DNA from: CAZPUI01 sp964415525
GTDB lineage: Bacteria > Acidobacteriota > Holophagae > Holophagales > Holophagaceae
Direction: 5' to 3'
Length of the DNA: 64,000 nt
Assembly: GCA_964415525.1 (NCBI GenBank)
Contig: CAYQAS010000007.1
Coordinates: forward strand, 4,434-68,433
Position 1 is the stretch's first letter. Each line of letters opens with the position of its first letter. Positions 26,495-36,713 of the stretch are shown here, piece after piece. Under the pieces are notes generated by a model that was not told the origin of the DNA, searched no databases, and saw only the letters and a list, made by a program, of their open reading frames with translations. A program made the position numbers and the translations under genes.

Positions 26495-27820
26495 TTAGCG
26501 GTGCCACAACCCCGTCCAGGTGGCCTCGAATCGCAGGAAATGGGCCCCATTCCGACCAGCATGAAAATCCCCGGGAAGCAGCCGCTCGTATACGGCATGA
26601 CCCTTCCAGTTCGGATTCAACACCATGTCCACCCGCGCCTGGTAGAGGTCTCCCCGCCCCTTACCGATCCCGAAGGCCGCGCCACGCCCCGCCATGCGGC
26701 GGAGCGCCAACATGCGGTAGTACGTCACGCGGATCTCCACGCCCTTCCGAGGCGCAAGCCGCCCTTCCAGTTCCTCCATCCCGAGGTTGGACCAGCTCGC
26801 GACGCCACCTTCCCCCGCCAGGGTGTAGATGTAGAGTTCGCTCCACTTTGGCCAGCGCCCAAACAGGGGATCCCAGCCCTCCAGCGTCCGGGTGGCGGGA
26901 TCGTCCCCGCTGAGGGCCACCACGCCAAGGCTTGCCGTCGGTTTCCAGGGATGGTTCCAGCTCCGCTTGAGTCGGGTGTAGCCGCCCCAGGCGCGCAAGG
27001 GAAGCTCATCCATTCCCTGGGCCCCGGACCGTTGATCCCCGCGCTGGACGGCGCCCTCGGAGGTCAGGCTCCAATCGCTACCCAACGGGAGCACCATGCG
27101 CCCGCCGAAGACATCCACCGTACGATCCGGCCGCGCCCGGATATCCACCGGCGCCCGGTAGTCCTGGCTTCGGATCACCCTCAAGGCATAGGCCTCCAAC
27201 TGCCCGCCCTCACCATAAAAGCCGGGCCGGGTGTAGTAGAGCGCAAATGCCCGCTCATCCCACTCCGCCAGCCGCTGCTGATCCCTGGGATCCCTCGGCT
27301 CGTTGAATCGAGGCAGCAGGCGATCCGTCCGGCCGTTGCGAATGACCATCGCCTCCAGGGAGCCACCGGCCCCTTTCCAGGTGCCCACCATTGCGTCAAA
27401 GAAGGCGGTGCGACTGCCGTCCAGCGGCGTGCCATCCAGCAGGATGAAGCCCTCGCCCCGGGTGATGCCCTGGCGACCGATCCGCACGGACCAGTCCGGC
27501 CCAGGACGCCAATCCGCATAGAGGGTGTCGAAGCAGACCTCCCGACTCGGCACGGGAAGATCGGGCCGCGTGATCCAGCGGTATTCACCATTCACCCCAG
27601 CCACGAATGAGAAGGCCTCCGTGGGCCGCCAATCCGCCCACACACGCGTGCGAAAGCGGTACTGCGTGCGCCCGTCCGGACGCGCACTGTCGAAATCCGA
27701 AAGGTTGTTCCAGTCCTCGGAACGCACCCGCTGCTCGAGGCCCAGGGTCAGGACCGACTGCACCTGAGCCGCCAATCCCAGCGAAAAGAATGTGAGCATC
27801 CCGCCTCGCAGCCATCCCAT
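26495..27820 (-). CDS. Alginate-export-family outer-membrane protein (AlgE-like porin)
   Basis: A 441-residue predicted beta-barrel. A signal peptide (MGWLRGGMLTFFSLGLAAQ) is followed by alternating amphipathic strands rich in Trp, Tyr and Arg. The hallmark of the alginate_exp family, DTLYADWRPGPDWSVRIGRQ-type strand near 105-125 and EGFILLDGTPLDGSRTAFFDA near 127-147, is present, and the chain ends in an aromatic strand (TWTGLWHR). Members carry sugars or organic solutes across the outer membrane; no alginate genes are nearby, so substrate is unknown. Two ATGs compete; GAGGG lies 6 nt before 27820. Single gene. Confidence 0.82.
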   Translation of the reverse strand: MGWLRGGMLTFFSLGLAAQVQSVLTLGLEQRVRSEDWNNLSDFDSARPDGRTQYRFRTRVWADWRPTEAFSFVAGVNGEYRWITRPDLPVPSREVCFDTLYADWRPGPDWSVRIGRQGITRGEGFILLDGTPLDGSRTAFFDAMVGTWKGAGGSLEAMVIRNGRTDRLLPRFNEPRDPRDQQRLAEWDERAFALYYTRPGFYGEGGQLEAYALRVIRSQDYRAPVDIRARPDRTVDVFGGRMVLPLGSDWSLTSEGAVQRGDQRSGAQGMDELPLRAWGGYTRLKRSWNHPWKPTASLGVVALSGDDPATRTLEGWDPLFGRWPKWSELYIYTLAGEGGVASWSNLGMEELEGRLAPRKGVEIRVTYYRMLALRRMAGRGAAFGIGKGRGDLYQARVDMVLNPNWKGHAVYERLLPGDFHAGRNGAHFLRFEATWTGLWHR

Positions 27821-28106
27821 GGTCATCCCTCAATTCCCTTTCCAGTCTTGGGCCACTGCGCGACGAACCCGCTACTTCAGCATCGAGCGACATGTAAATA
27901 TTTATTCCTCTTCTGGATGAATGGGAACCCCTGCGTGCAATCAAATGCGGATCAAACCCAGGCTTATCGCGCTTGAAATATCAACCCAACCGGATTGGCA
28001 TTTGCGAACCGGAAGCCGGGTATTGCCATCCTCCAGGCAGGGGCGCATTCTGAGACTCCAAAGGGCAAAAAGGTAAAAGTTTTTTCACTCCTCCTGCGAG
28101 GTTGCC

Positions 28107-29378
28107 ATGCAGCTCCACCCCGAAGCCATCGACCGGAACGCCCGCCTGGAGAGCGTCGCGCCGCAGGTATTGGAGGCCCTGAGCCCCCTTGGACGGCGCT
28201 CCTTCTTCCCCAAGGGCATCCCTTTCCAGGCCGGTCAGGCCAAGAACTGCACGATCAACGCCACCATCGGTCAGATCACGGACGGTGGGGGCGAGCCCCT
28301 CACCCTCGCCCCCATGGCGGAAAAGGTCCCGAGCCTGCCCGCCAAGGACGTCTTCCTCTACGCCCCCATCCAGGGCCGCGATCAGTGCCGGGCCGCCTGG
28401 CACGCGAAGCTGGTGAAAGAGGACGCGCGGATGTCTCAGGTGGCCTTGGGCCAGGTGGCGGCGGGCATCTGCCACGCCATCAGCATGGGCGCCGACCTGT
28501 TCTTCAGCCCCGGCGACACGCTGGTGGTGCCGGACCTCTACTGGGACAACTACGACCAGATCTTCGGCATCCGCCTGGAAGGCCAGATGGCCACCTACCC
28601 GTTCTACAGCGCGGAGGGTGGCTTCAACCTCGAGGGTCTGCGGGCGCGACTCGCCTCGGTGGAGGGCAAGGTCCACGTGATCCTCAACTTCCCCAGCAAT
28701 CCGAGCGGCTACAGCCCGACCCCCGCGGAATTGCTGGCCCTGGCAAACATCCTGGAGGAGGCCGCCCGGGACCGCATCGTGGTGGTCTTCGTGGATGACG
28801 CCTACCACGGCCTCGTGTTCGACAAGGCCGCCACCACGAAGAGCCTCTTCTATGACCTCCTGGGGCGCAGCGCGAACCTGATCCCCCTGAAGTGCGACGG
28901 CGTGACCAAGGAATTGGCCTTCTTCGGCGGCCGCGTGTCCTTCTTGCACTTCGGCGTCGAAAAGGCCGCCGCGGACCTCCTCGTCGACAAGTGCAAGGGC
29001 CTCATCCGCGCCGGCATCGGCGGCACCGTGGCCATCAGCCAGGTGATGACGGAAGTCGAGCTGGCGGATCCGCGCCATGACGCGGAATTCGAGCGCATCC
29101 GAGGCGTCCTTCAGCAGCGCTGCGACACCCTGAAGGCGGCCCTGGCCAAACCCACCCGCCACTGGACGGTACTGCCCTTCAACGCCGGATGCTTCTGCCT
29201 GCTCAAGCTCCGCGAAGGCCTCAACGCCGAAGAGGTCCGCCAGAAGCTCATCCACGAAGAGAGCTGCGGGGTCGTGAGCCAGGGCAGTGACTACATTCGC
29301 TTGGCCTTCTGCTCCATGCGCGAGTCGGACATCGTGCCGCTGGTGGAAGCCCTCGATCGGGTCTGCGAACGGATGTAG
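28107..29378 (+). CDS. PLP-dependent class I/II aminotransferase
   Basis: A 423-residue fold-type I aminotransferase, cytoplasmic. Active-site elements are in order: DLYWDNYD (substrate/PLP stacking region, about 143-150), NFPSNPSG (194-201), VDDAYHG (229-235) and GVTKELAFFGGR, with Lys268 as the Schiff-base residue. The C-terminal Arg of YIRLAFCSM should bind the alpha-carboxylate. A GAGG site precedes the ATG by 6 nt. Nothing nearby suggests a pathway; aromatic or branched-chain amino acids are possible substrates. It lies between the porin (divergent) and a terminator. Confidence 0.88.
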   Translation: MQLHPEAIDRNARLESVAPQVLEALSPLGRRSFFPKGIPFQAGQAKNCTINATIGQITDGGGEPLTLAPMAEKVPSLPAKDVFLYAPIQGRDQCRAAWHAKLVKEDARMSQVALGQVAAGICHAISMGADLFFSPGDTLVVPDLYWDNYDQIFGIRLEGQMATYPFYSAEGGFNLEGLRARLASVEGKVHVILNFPSNPSGYSPTPAELLALANILEEAARDRIVVVFVDDAYHGLVFDKAATTKSLFYDLLGRSANLIPLKCDGVTKELAFFGGRVSFLHFGVEKAAADLLVDKCKGLIRAGIGGTVAISQVMTEVELADPRHDAEFERIRGVLQQRCDTLKAALAKPTRHWTVLPFNAGCFCLLKLREGLNAEEVRQKLIHEESCGVVSQGSDYIRLAFCSMRESDIVPLVEALDRVCERM

Positions 29379-29394
29379 GAACCGTGGTTCCACG

Positions 29395-29428
29395 AATAGA
29401 AACGGCGCCCCTCGGCGCCGTTTCTATT
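29395..29428. terminator. Bidirectional intrinsic terminator
   Basis: Perfect 15 bp arms AATAGAAACGGCGCC and complement around CCTC, between the convergent aminotransferase and HEAT-receiver genes. A/T outer ends give T-rich tails both ways. Confidence 0.88.
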
Positions 29429-29444
29429 GTTCCAAGCACAGGGA

Positions 29445-32096
29445 CTAGCCTTCCACCACCTTCACCAGCTCCTCCATCGGATAGGGCTTGTAGAGTCGAC
29501 CGATGATCCAGGGCTGCTCGGTGAGGTTGCCCAGGTCATGTTCGGCGGTGCTGATGAGGACATAGCGGAATCGGCGGGTTTCCCAGCCGCGTGTGAGCCA
29601 CGGGATCAGCAGCCCATCTGGATCCTTGTGTTCGCTGATGAGCAGGTCCACAGGCCCAGCCACGAGGATCCCTTCGGCCTCCCAGCGATCGGCGGCGGTG
29701 GCCACGGTGCGGCCTGAACCTTCCAGGGTGGTCGTGAGCCGTTTACGGAAGAAGGCGTTGGGCTCAAGAACGAGGATGCGGCGGATCGGCGAGCGGCGCT
29801 CGATCTCCTGCTCTGTCAGGCCTAGACGCACCAGGGCTTGGCGCAAGGCACTGCGAATGCCGAGGCTGGTGCTCTGCTGGTAAAGCTCTCGAAGCGGCTC
29901 CACCAGGGCCGACTGTCCCGAATGACCGGCGGCGATGGCCAAGTGTTCCACCTCGTGCCAATCCTGGTGGGGAGCCGCCAACTGAGCCTGCAGGAAGTCC
30001 GCCAGGGTCTGACCGAAGGCCACACTCAGGATGAGATCGGGATCCGAGAGGATGGTCTCCAGCTTCTGGATGGCATCCAGCTGGCGCGCGCCCGCGGGTG
30101 GAAAGGCATCGAGCTGGGCCTGAATCACCTTCTCCCGCTCCTGGATCCCAGCAAGGCTCTCGCCCCGGCGGCCGAATTTCTTCACCAGTTCCGCCAGCTT
30201 ATCGCTGGCTTCCGAATCGCGTCCGGAACGCCCGCCGCTCTCCTCGATGAAGCTGGCGAAGCGCTCCTGCATCCGTTCGTAGACCGCCTGATCGAACACA
30301 TAGAGGTCCTGGACCAAATTGGCCGCGGCCATCCACTGGCCACCGCCCTCCCGCTGGTCGCAGCAACGCGCCACGAGCTGTTCCAGTGGCTTGACCTGCT
30401 CCGGTGGAAACGGTGCATCGAACCCCTTGAAAGCGGCCAAGGTCCCCTGCAGCGCCGGAGTGAGAACTTCCGGCAGGATCAGGCCTTCGGCCTTTTTCAG
30501 GAGCCCCAGGGAGGCCGTCGGCAGGTTCATCTGGGTCAAGGCGTCCACCAGCGCGAGCTGGAAGGCCACGGGCTTCCCGCTGTGAAGCTGTGCAAGGAGC
30601 CCGTTCACCGTGTTCGGATCCCGGATGGCACCCAGGGCGCGCACCGCATCCACGACGAGGTCATCCGGTTGATCCGGGGAGGTGATGTAGCCGAGCAGCG
30701 GCTTGGCGGCCTCCGGCGTGCGGTTCTCGGTGAAGAAATGCAAGGCCTGCCGGATCTTCTCGGGCTTACCGGAGCGGAAGAAGTCCAGCATCACGGGCAT
30801 GCCCGAGGGCAGCTTTCCGAACTGGCGCACGGCCAGCCGCGCGATATCCGGACTGGTGTCCTGCATGGCCTGCAGAAAGAAGGGCACGAGATGATCGTCC
30901 TCCCGCGCGCCCAGCACTTCCACGATGCGGCGACGCCTCGCCGCATCCGGATCCGCCAGCAGGGCGAAGAGCCGGTTCTTATCCTCTCCGGGCACGACCC
31001 GCAGGAAGTCCACCAGGATGCCTTCGCCGCCGAGCCTCGCCTGGAAGGCTTCGTCCAGGAGCGGCAGGCCCTCTTCCAGCGCCAGTTCGCCATTGCCCAG
31101 TCGGGCCCCGATCACGTCCGCCAGACGGTCCAGATCCTCCGCCAGCGCGGCCTGCTGCGCGGGCAAGGCCGTTTCGGCATCGGTGATATGGCGCTGCAGG
31201 GTTGCCGTGCGGTTCTCCCGAGCGAACTGCAACCCTTCGGCCAGGAACTGCTCCAGAGGTCCACGTGCGGCCTCTCGGAGCGCCGAGCCATCGCCGCCGT
31301 CCACCAGGGTGGCGAGTTCAGGCTGACGGGAGGTGAGGGCAGCCTTCATGTCGGTGGTGAACCGCTCCGCAAGCGCACTTCGAGGCAGCGGCTTGAGCGC
31401 CTCCACCAGCGCCTTGAGGGCCTTCAGCGCGAGCCCCCGGTCCAGGGCCTCGCGGAAGAGGCTCAGCACCAAATCGCCCGCAGTGGGATCCGGCAAGAAC
31501 GCAAGCACTCGCAGGGCCAGATGCCGCGCGAGGGCGTCATCCGATCTCCAAGCTTCCAGGAGCCCCCCGAACTGTTCCGGTCCCGCCTGGCCCGCAAGCC
31601 CCTTGGCGGCCTCCCGGGCGCGCTCTGGGGCCGCAGCGCCCGTCAGCATCACTCCCAAGAGCTCATCCAGATCCGCCGCGCCTTCGTAGGCGCTCAGTTC
31701 CATGTCGAGAATGGACTGCCGGGCGGGGTCATGACGCAGCTCCCGGAGATGACGCAGCCGCTGACAGGCCCGGTGGGTACCAAGCCCCGCCAGACGTTCG
31801 CAGCCAGCCTCGAAGAGGCTGAGGTCCTCCTCTGCCTGCAACATGGGCATCAGGTGGTGATCCCAGGCGCACCAGTCGAAGCGCTGCACCAGATCCAGGA
31901 TGAGGAGACGCAGCTTGCGGGGGGTGGTGCTCTTCGACAGGCGCTGTCCAAGCTCGGGAAGTGCTAATTGACGCAGGGTCTGCAGGGACTTCACCAGGAG
32001 GGTGTCGAAGGTGCGATCGCCCTCCGCATAGCCAGAAAGCAGGCCTCGAAGGGCCTCCAGCTCGGTGCTCGGTGCGAATCGCTGGACCTGCCGCAT
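29445..32096 (-). CDS. HEAT-repeat protein with C-terminal receiver-like domain lacking the acceptor Asp
   Basis: An 883-residue protein. Residues 1 to about 760 form an all-helical solenoid with HEAT-like units (for example EDDHLVPFFLQAMQDTSPDI, then ARLAVRQFGKLPSG; DDLVVDAVRALGAIRDPNTV). The last 115 residues start RRILVLEPNAFFRKRL and continue with the alpha/beta order of a response-regulator receiver, including a KPY motif near the end (RLYKPYPMEEL), but the acceptor position reads LLISEHKDP and the acidic pair is LEP, so phosphorylation is unlikely. ATG 32096 has GGAGA 6 nt upstream. It is probably a scaffold in a signalling pathway. No partner is adjacent. Confidence 0.75.
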   Translation of the reverse strand: MRQVQRFAPSTELEALRGLLSGYAEGDRTFDTLLVKSLQTLRQLALPELGQRLSKSTTPRKLRLLILDLVQRFDWCAWDHHLMPMLQAEEDLSLFEAGCERLAGLGTHRACQRLRHLRELRHDPARQSILDMELSAYEGAADLDELLGVMLTGAAAPERAREAAKGLAGQAGPEQFGGLLEAWRSDDALARHLALRVLAFLPDPTAGDLVLSLFREALDRGLALKALKALVEALKPLPRSALAERFTTDMKAALTSRQPELATLVDGGDGSALREAARGPLEQFLAEGLQFARENRTATLQRHITDAETALPAQQAALAEDLDRLADVIGARLGNGELALEEGLPLLDEAFQARLGGEGILVDFLRVVPGEDKNRLFALLADPDAARRRRIVEVLGAREDDHLVPFFLQAMQDTSPDIARLAVRQFGKLPSGMPVMLDFFRSGKPEKIRQALHFFTENRTPEAAKPLLGYITSPDQPDDLVVDAVRALGAIRDPNTVNGLLAQLHSGKPVAFQLALVDALTQMNLPTASLGLLKKAEGLILPEVLTPALQGTLAAFKGFDAPFPPEQVKPLEQLVARCCDQREGGGQWMAAANLVQDLYVFDQAVYERMQERFASFIEESGGRSGRDSEASDKLAELVKKFGRRGESLAGIQEREKVIQAQLDAFPPAGARQLDAIQKLETILSDPDLILSVAFGQTLADFLQAQLAAPHQDWHEVEHLAIAAGHSGQSALVEPLRELYQQSTSLGIRSALRQALVRLGLTEQEIERRSPIRRILVLEPNAFFRKRLTTTLEGSGRTVATAADRWEAEGILVAGPVDLLISEHKDPDGLLIPWLTRGWETRRFRYVLISTAEHDLGNLTEQPWIIGRLYKPYPMEELVKVVEG

Positions 32097-32215
32097 GACA
32101 TCTCCTGCGAGGCATTTCGGCAGGGCATTGAAACCGCATAAGCAAAGGGACCTCTGACCTCTTGTTTTCCAAACGTGAGCAGCGTTCACCAGATTCCCGC
32201 ACGAGGCCGAACCCC

Positions 32216-32255
32216 TTGACAACCACCACGACCGTGCCTACCGTTCATATCGAAC
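32216..32255 (+). promoter_or_regulatory. Promoter and putative operator of the GntR/ABC operon
   Basis: A consensus -35 TTGACA (32216-32221) is followed 17 bp later by a weak -10, TACCGT (32239-32244). Overlapping the -10 is the dyad GTTC-N5-GAAC (32243-32255). Location just before the GntR gene suggests autoregulation, as in ytr-type operons. Confidence 0.6.
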
Positions 32256-32272
32256 ATACACAGTAGGCCCAC

Positions 32273-32645
32273 ATGAAAATCATCCTCTCCAACTCCGACC
32301 CGACCCCGATCTACGGCCAGATCGCCCGCCAGATCCGCGCTCAGATCCTCTCGGGCGACCTTGCCCCGGGCTCCCCCCTGCCCTCCATCCGCGGGCTGGC
32401 CCAGACCCTCCAGATCAGCGTGATCACCACCAAGCGTGCGTATGACGAGCTGGAGAAGGAGGGCCTTCTGGATACGGTGGGGGGCAAGGGCACCTTCGTG
32501 AGCGCGCCTTCGACGGAATTCCTGCGGGAGAAGCGCATGGCCGCCGTGGAGGGCCACCTCCGCAGCGCCCTTCGGGAGGCCATGAACGCCGGTCTGGACC
32601 GGAACGCCGTGGTGAACCTGCTCGACCTGCTCCTGGAGACCGAAC

Positions 32646-32653
<8 letters not shown>
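32273..32653 (+). CDS. GntR-family regulator, YtrA subfamily
   Basis: A 126-residue transcription factor. The winged helix is standard GntR: PIYGQIARQIRAQILSGDL, then PSIRGLAQTLQISVITTKRAYDELEKEGLLDTVGGKGTFV (residues 12-79). The short helical tail of about 45 residues instead of an effector domain defines the YtrA subfamily, whose members usually control ABC exporters induced by cell-wall antibiotics. It is the first gene of the operon and its stop codon overlaps the ATG of the first ATPase (ATGCCTAA). Confidence 0.92.
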
Positions 32654-33591
<938 letters not shown>

Positions 33592-33602
<11 letters not shown>

Positions 33603-34257
33603 CGCCGCTTTGCACCTCCTGATGCGGGACATGCGCCTGCACTGGGCCGCGCTCATCCTGCCCGCGGGCATCGCCCTCGCCAGCAGCTTCGCCATGCATG
33701 CGGACGGCGAGAACCCCATGACCCTCACCGGATTCAGCCTCTTCATCGCCTTTCTGATTCCCCACACCCTGCACCTGCGGGAGGAACACTTCCATACCCT
33801 GGGGGATCTGCGTGCCCTGCCGGTCACGCCTCGAGATGTGGTGGCGCTGCGGGTCCTGGAGGGCCTTTTGGCCGCCCTCACCGTGATCCTCCTCCATGCC
33901 GTGGTATCCCTGACCCTGCGCGGCCCCGCGGCCTTTGCGGGATGGCAGGAGTGGCTCGGCCCCGGTTGGCTCTGGATGGTGCTCCTCATTCTCTGCATGC
34001 CGCTCCCAGTAACCCTGCGTTGGGGTGGGAAGGGCTGGATCGCGAGTGTCATCGGCCTCTTTGTCCTGCTTGGGGCCCTGGCAGCGCTCGGCAACCGCCC
34101 AGAGGCAGGCGCCTTCAGCAAGTGGGCCGTCGAACACATCATGCGGACCGAGGCCTACTGCAGCCGGCACCCCTGGCACCACGGCATGGCGCTCACCCTC
34201 GCCTGTGCGCTCTGTCTGCCCGTGGCGGAGTTCGCCTACCGCCGGAAGGATGCCTGA
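33592..34257 (+). CDS. ABC-2-type permease subunit 1
   Basis: A 221-residue membrane protein with about six hydrophobic segments (starting near 18, 45, 87, 130, 150 and 192). No motif beyond the ABC-2 pattern, but it lies between two ATPase genes and overlaps the first by 11 bp. AAGGAGG sits 5 nt before ATG 33592. It is the natural partner of ATPase 1. Its short length suggests it works as a dimer. Confidence 0.82.
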
Positions 34258-35129
34258 TGTCCAACCTCCTCGAACTCCGCGGCCTCACCAAGCGCTATCC
34301 GGCCTTCACCCTGGAGCCCCTTGACCTCGACCTGCCCGCGGGCGCCATCACGGGACTCGTAGGGGCCAACGGCGCCGGTAAGTCCACCCTGATGAAGCTC
34401 CTCCTGGGCCTGCTGCCCGCGGACGGCGGCACCATCACCCTCTTCGGCCGATCCCACGACTTGGCCGATCCTGCCCTGAAGGCCCGCATCGGCTTCGTCC
34501 AGGAGAGCCCCACGCCCTACCCGAACCTCACGGTGAAGGATCTCGGCGCCCTGGTCGGCCCCTTCTATCCCACCTGGGACGCCAAGCGCTACCGCGAACT
34601 CTGCGAGCGCTTCGAACTGCCCATGAAGCGGGCCTTCTATAAGCTCAGCCAGGGCACGCGCATGAAGACGGCCCTTGCGCTGGCTCTGAGTCACCACGCG
34701 GAACTGCTACTGCTGGATGAGCCCACCAGCGGGCTCGATCCCCTGGCCCGGCGCGAGGTGCTGGACCTGCTGCTGGAGGTCATCCAGGACGAACACCGCG
34801 CCGTGCTGTTCTCCACCCACATCACTTCGGACCTGGACCGTGTGGCGGATCACGTGGCCTTCCTGCGGGCGGGCAAGCTGGTGCTCCAGGGCACCAAGGA
34901 CGATCTGCTCGACACCTGGGCCCTCGTGAAGGGTGGTCCGGAATTGCTCCAGACCCCCGCCGCCGCCCGCTCCGTGGGAGGGCGGCGCACGGAATACCTG
35001 GTGGAACTGCTCTGCCGGGATCCCGAGAAGCTGCGCCCCTACCTCCCCGAGGATGCCCTGGTGGAGCGCCCCACCTTGGAAGACCTCATCTACTTCCACG
35101 GCCGCCCCATGGAGGAAGTCCTGTGCTAG
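34257..35129 (+). CDS. ABC transporter ATP-binding protein 2
   Basis: A 290-residue ATPase closely related to ATPase 1. Walker A GANGAGKST is at about 37-45; the signature is KLSQGTRMKTALAL; Walker B LLLLDEPTSGLDP; H-loop FSTHITSD. The ATG overlaps the permease 1 stop (TGATG). The C-terminal 80 residues after the H-loop match those of ATPase 1 in layout (LVKGG, then LVERPTLEDLIYF), a conserved regulatory tail of YtrB-like proteins. Confidence 0.95.
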   Translation: MSNLLELRGLTKRYPAFTLEPLDLDLPAGAITGLVGANGAGKSTLMKLLLGLLPADGGTITLFGRSHDLADPALKARIGFVQESPTPYPNLTVKDLGALVGPFYPTWDAKRYRELCERFELPMKRAFYKLSQGTRMKTALALALSHHAELLLLDEPTSGLDPLARREVLDLLLEVIQDEHRAVLFSTHITSDLDRVADHVAFLRAGKLVLQGTKDDLLDTWALVKGGPELLQTPAAARSVGGRRTEYLVELLCRDPEKLRPYLPEDALVERPTLEDLIYFHGRPMEEVLC

Positions 35130-35785
35130 GCCTCTTGCATGCTCACTGGATCGTGAACCGGCGGCTGACGCTCCAACTGACACCCCTCTGGGCGCTCTAC
35201 CTGTGGCTGGGCTATCGCTCCCTGCATCAAGGAGCCGCGGAAGGGATGCTCCCCATGATCTCCATGGTCATCGCCTCCATTTTCATCGCCATGATCGTCC
35301 TGCAGGGCATGAACACTCCCGTGGAGGCCTTCCTGCTGCCCCTGCCCGTGCGGCGCCGGGAGGTGGTGTCCGCCACCTATGCCGCCACCCTCCTGGGGGG
35401 CGCCTTGGGCTCCGCGCTGCCGTTGGTGACCTTGACCATCCTCGGGTGTGGTCCCCTCATCCCCTCCGGCACCATCGGCGCCGTGGCCCTGCTGTTCAGC
35501 GTCCAGGCCCTGGCGGTGTTCATCTTCCTGCCCCTGCGCTTCCGCCTGGGAACCGTGTGGGCCCTGAACACCTGCATGGGCCTCGTCGTGGTCACCACCG
35601 TCGTCCACTACCTGTGGCGGGGGAAGCAGGACGGCCTGCTCGCCACGACCTACCTCGCGGAGCGTGGGGCCTACCTCCTGGACCACCCCGTCCGTGTCGG
35701 CCTGCCCGCCCTGGCGGTCCTCATCGCCCTCGGCGTCCTTTCTCACACCCTTGCCTGCCGTATCTATGCGAAGCGCACCTTCTGA
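35123..35785 (+). CDS. ABC-2-type permease subunit 2
   Basis: A 220-residue membrane protein starting with GTG at 35123, with GGAGG 7 nt upstream and a 7 bp overlap with ATPase 2. About six transmembrane segments, beginning near residues 20, 43, 85, 115, 145 and 190. A conserved-looking loop LPVRRREVVSATYAA follows the second segment, as in exporter permeases where such cytoplasmic loops contact the ATPase. Confidence 0.83.
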   Translation: MLGLLHAHWIVNRRLTLQLTPLWALYLWLGYRSLHQGAAEGMLPMISMVIASIFIAMIVLQGMNTPVEAFLLPLPVRRREVVSATYAATLLGGALGSALPLVTLTILGCGPLIPSGTIGAVALLFSVQALAVFIFLPLRFRLGTVWALNTCMGLVVVTTVVHYLWRGKQDGLLATTYLAERGAYLLDHPVRVGLPALAVLIALGVLSHTLACRIYAKRTF

Positions 35786-36713
35786 GCTGCTGCGCCTTGA
35801 GGCGGTGGGCCGAAGCTTCGGGGCCGTCCGCGCCCTGGACGGGGTCACCCTCGACCTTCGGCGGGGCGAGATGCTGGGGCTCGTAGGCCCCAACGGCGCG
35901 GGCAAGACGACGCTCCTGCGCATCCTCACGGGTCTGGAAACGGGGTTCGAGGGGCGCATGGCCTGGGAGGGGACGCCGACCTTCGGCTACCTGCCCCAGT
36001 CCGTGGCCTTCGGCCCGTGGCGTACCACCACAGAGACGCTCGTCCTGCTGGGCCGCCTCTCGGGCTTGATCCCGGAGGCCCTGGCACTCCGGATCCCGGA
36101 GGTGCTGGCCCAGATCGGCCTCGAAGCAGTCGCGCATCGCCGCGTGGGCACCTTCTCCGGCGGCATGCGACAGCGGCTGGGATTGGCCCAGGCCCTGCTC
36201 CACGGACCGGAACTCCTGATCCTGGACGAGCCCTTCAACCACCTCGATCCGGCGGGCCGCGTGCACCTGAAGCGCCTGTTGGCAGACCTCAAGGCCCAGG
36301 GCACGACCATCCTCCTCAGCTCCCACATCCTGGGGGACGTGGAGGCCCTGGTGGACCGCCTGGCGGTGCTGAACCACGGGCGCCTACATCACCTCGGCAC
36401 CCTGGCCACCCTGCGGGAACGCCAGGGCGCGAGCCGCCAAGTCACCATCGAATTGGGCCAATGTCTCGACCCGCTGGGCTTCGGGCGACAGGCGCTGTCC
36501 AACCTCGAAGGCCTGGAAGCGCTCACGGAAGGTCCGGAGGGCCAGCTTCACCTGAAGGCCGCTGCGAATGTGGATCCGGCCCTGCTGACCACCCAGGCGC
36601 TCTCTCGCCTGATCGCCGCGGGCGCCCTCATCCGCCGCGTGGATCCCCAGGCCCCGAGCCTGGAGGAGATGGTGGCGGAACTTGGGGCCAAGGAGGCCGT
36701 GACGTCATGCTGA
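35766..36713 (+). CDS. ABC transporter ATP-binding protein 3
   Basis: A 315-residue ATPase of the CcmA/NatA type. Walker A GPNGAGKTT (about 41-49), Q-loop GYLPQS, a canonical signature TFSGGMRQRLGLAQAL, Walker B LLILDEPFNHLDP and H-loop SSHI. It differs clearly from ATPases 1 and 2 in signature and tail, so the operon joins at least two exporter lineages. The start overlaps the permease 2 stop by 20 bp. Confidence 0.93.
   Translation: MRSAPSELLRLEAVGRSFGAVRALDGVTLDLRRGEMLGLVGPNGAGKTTLLRILTGLETGFEGRMAWEGTPTFGYLPQSVAFGPWRTTTETLVLLGRLSGLIPEALALRIPEVLAQIGLEAVAHRRVGTFSGGMRQRLGLAQALLHGPELLILDEPFNHLDPAGRVHLKRLLADLKAQGTTILLSSHILGDVEALVDRLAVLNHGRLHHLGTLATLRERQGASRQVTIELGQCLDPLGFGRQALSNLEGLEALTEGPEGQLHLKAAANVDPALLTTQALSRLIAAGALIRRVDPQAPSLEEMVAELGAKEAVTSC

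Noticed and set aside
29838..31967. 709-codon frame antisense to the HEAT-receiver gene
   Set aside because: Shadow of the solenoid gene, no ribosome site, no domain.
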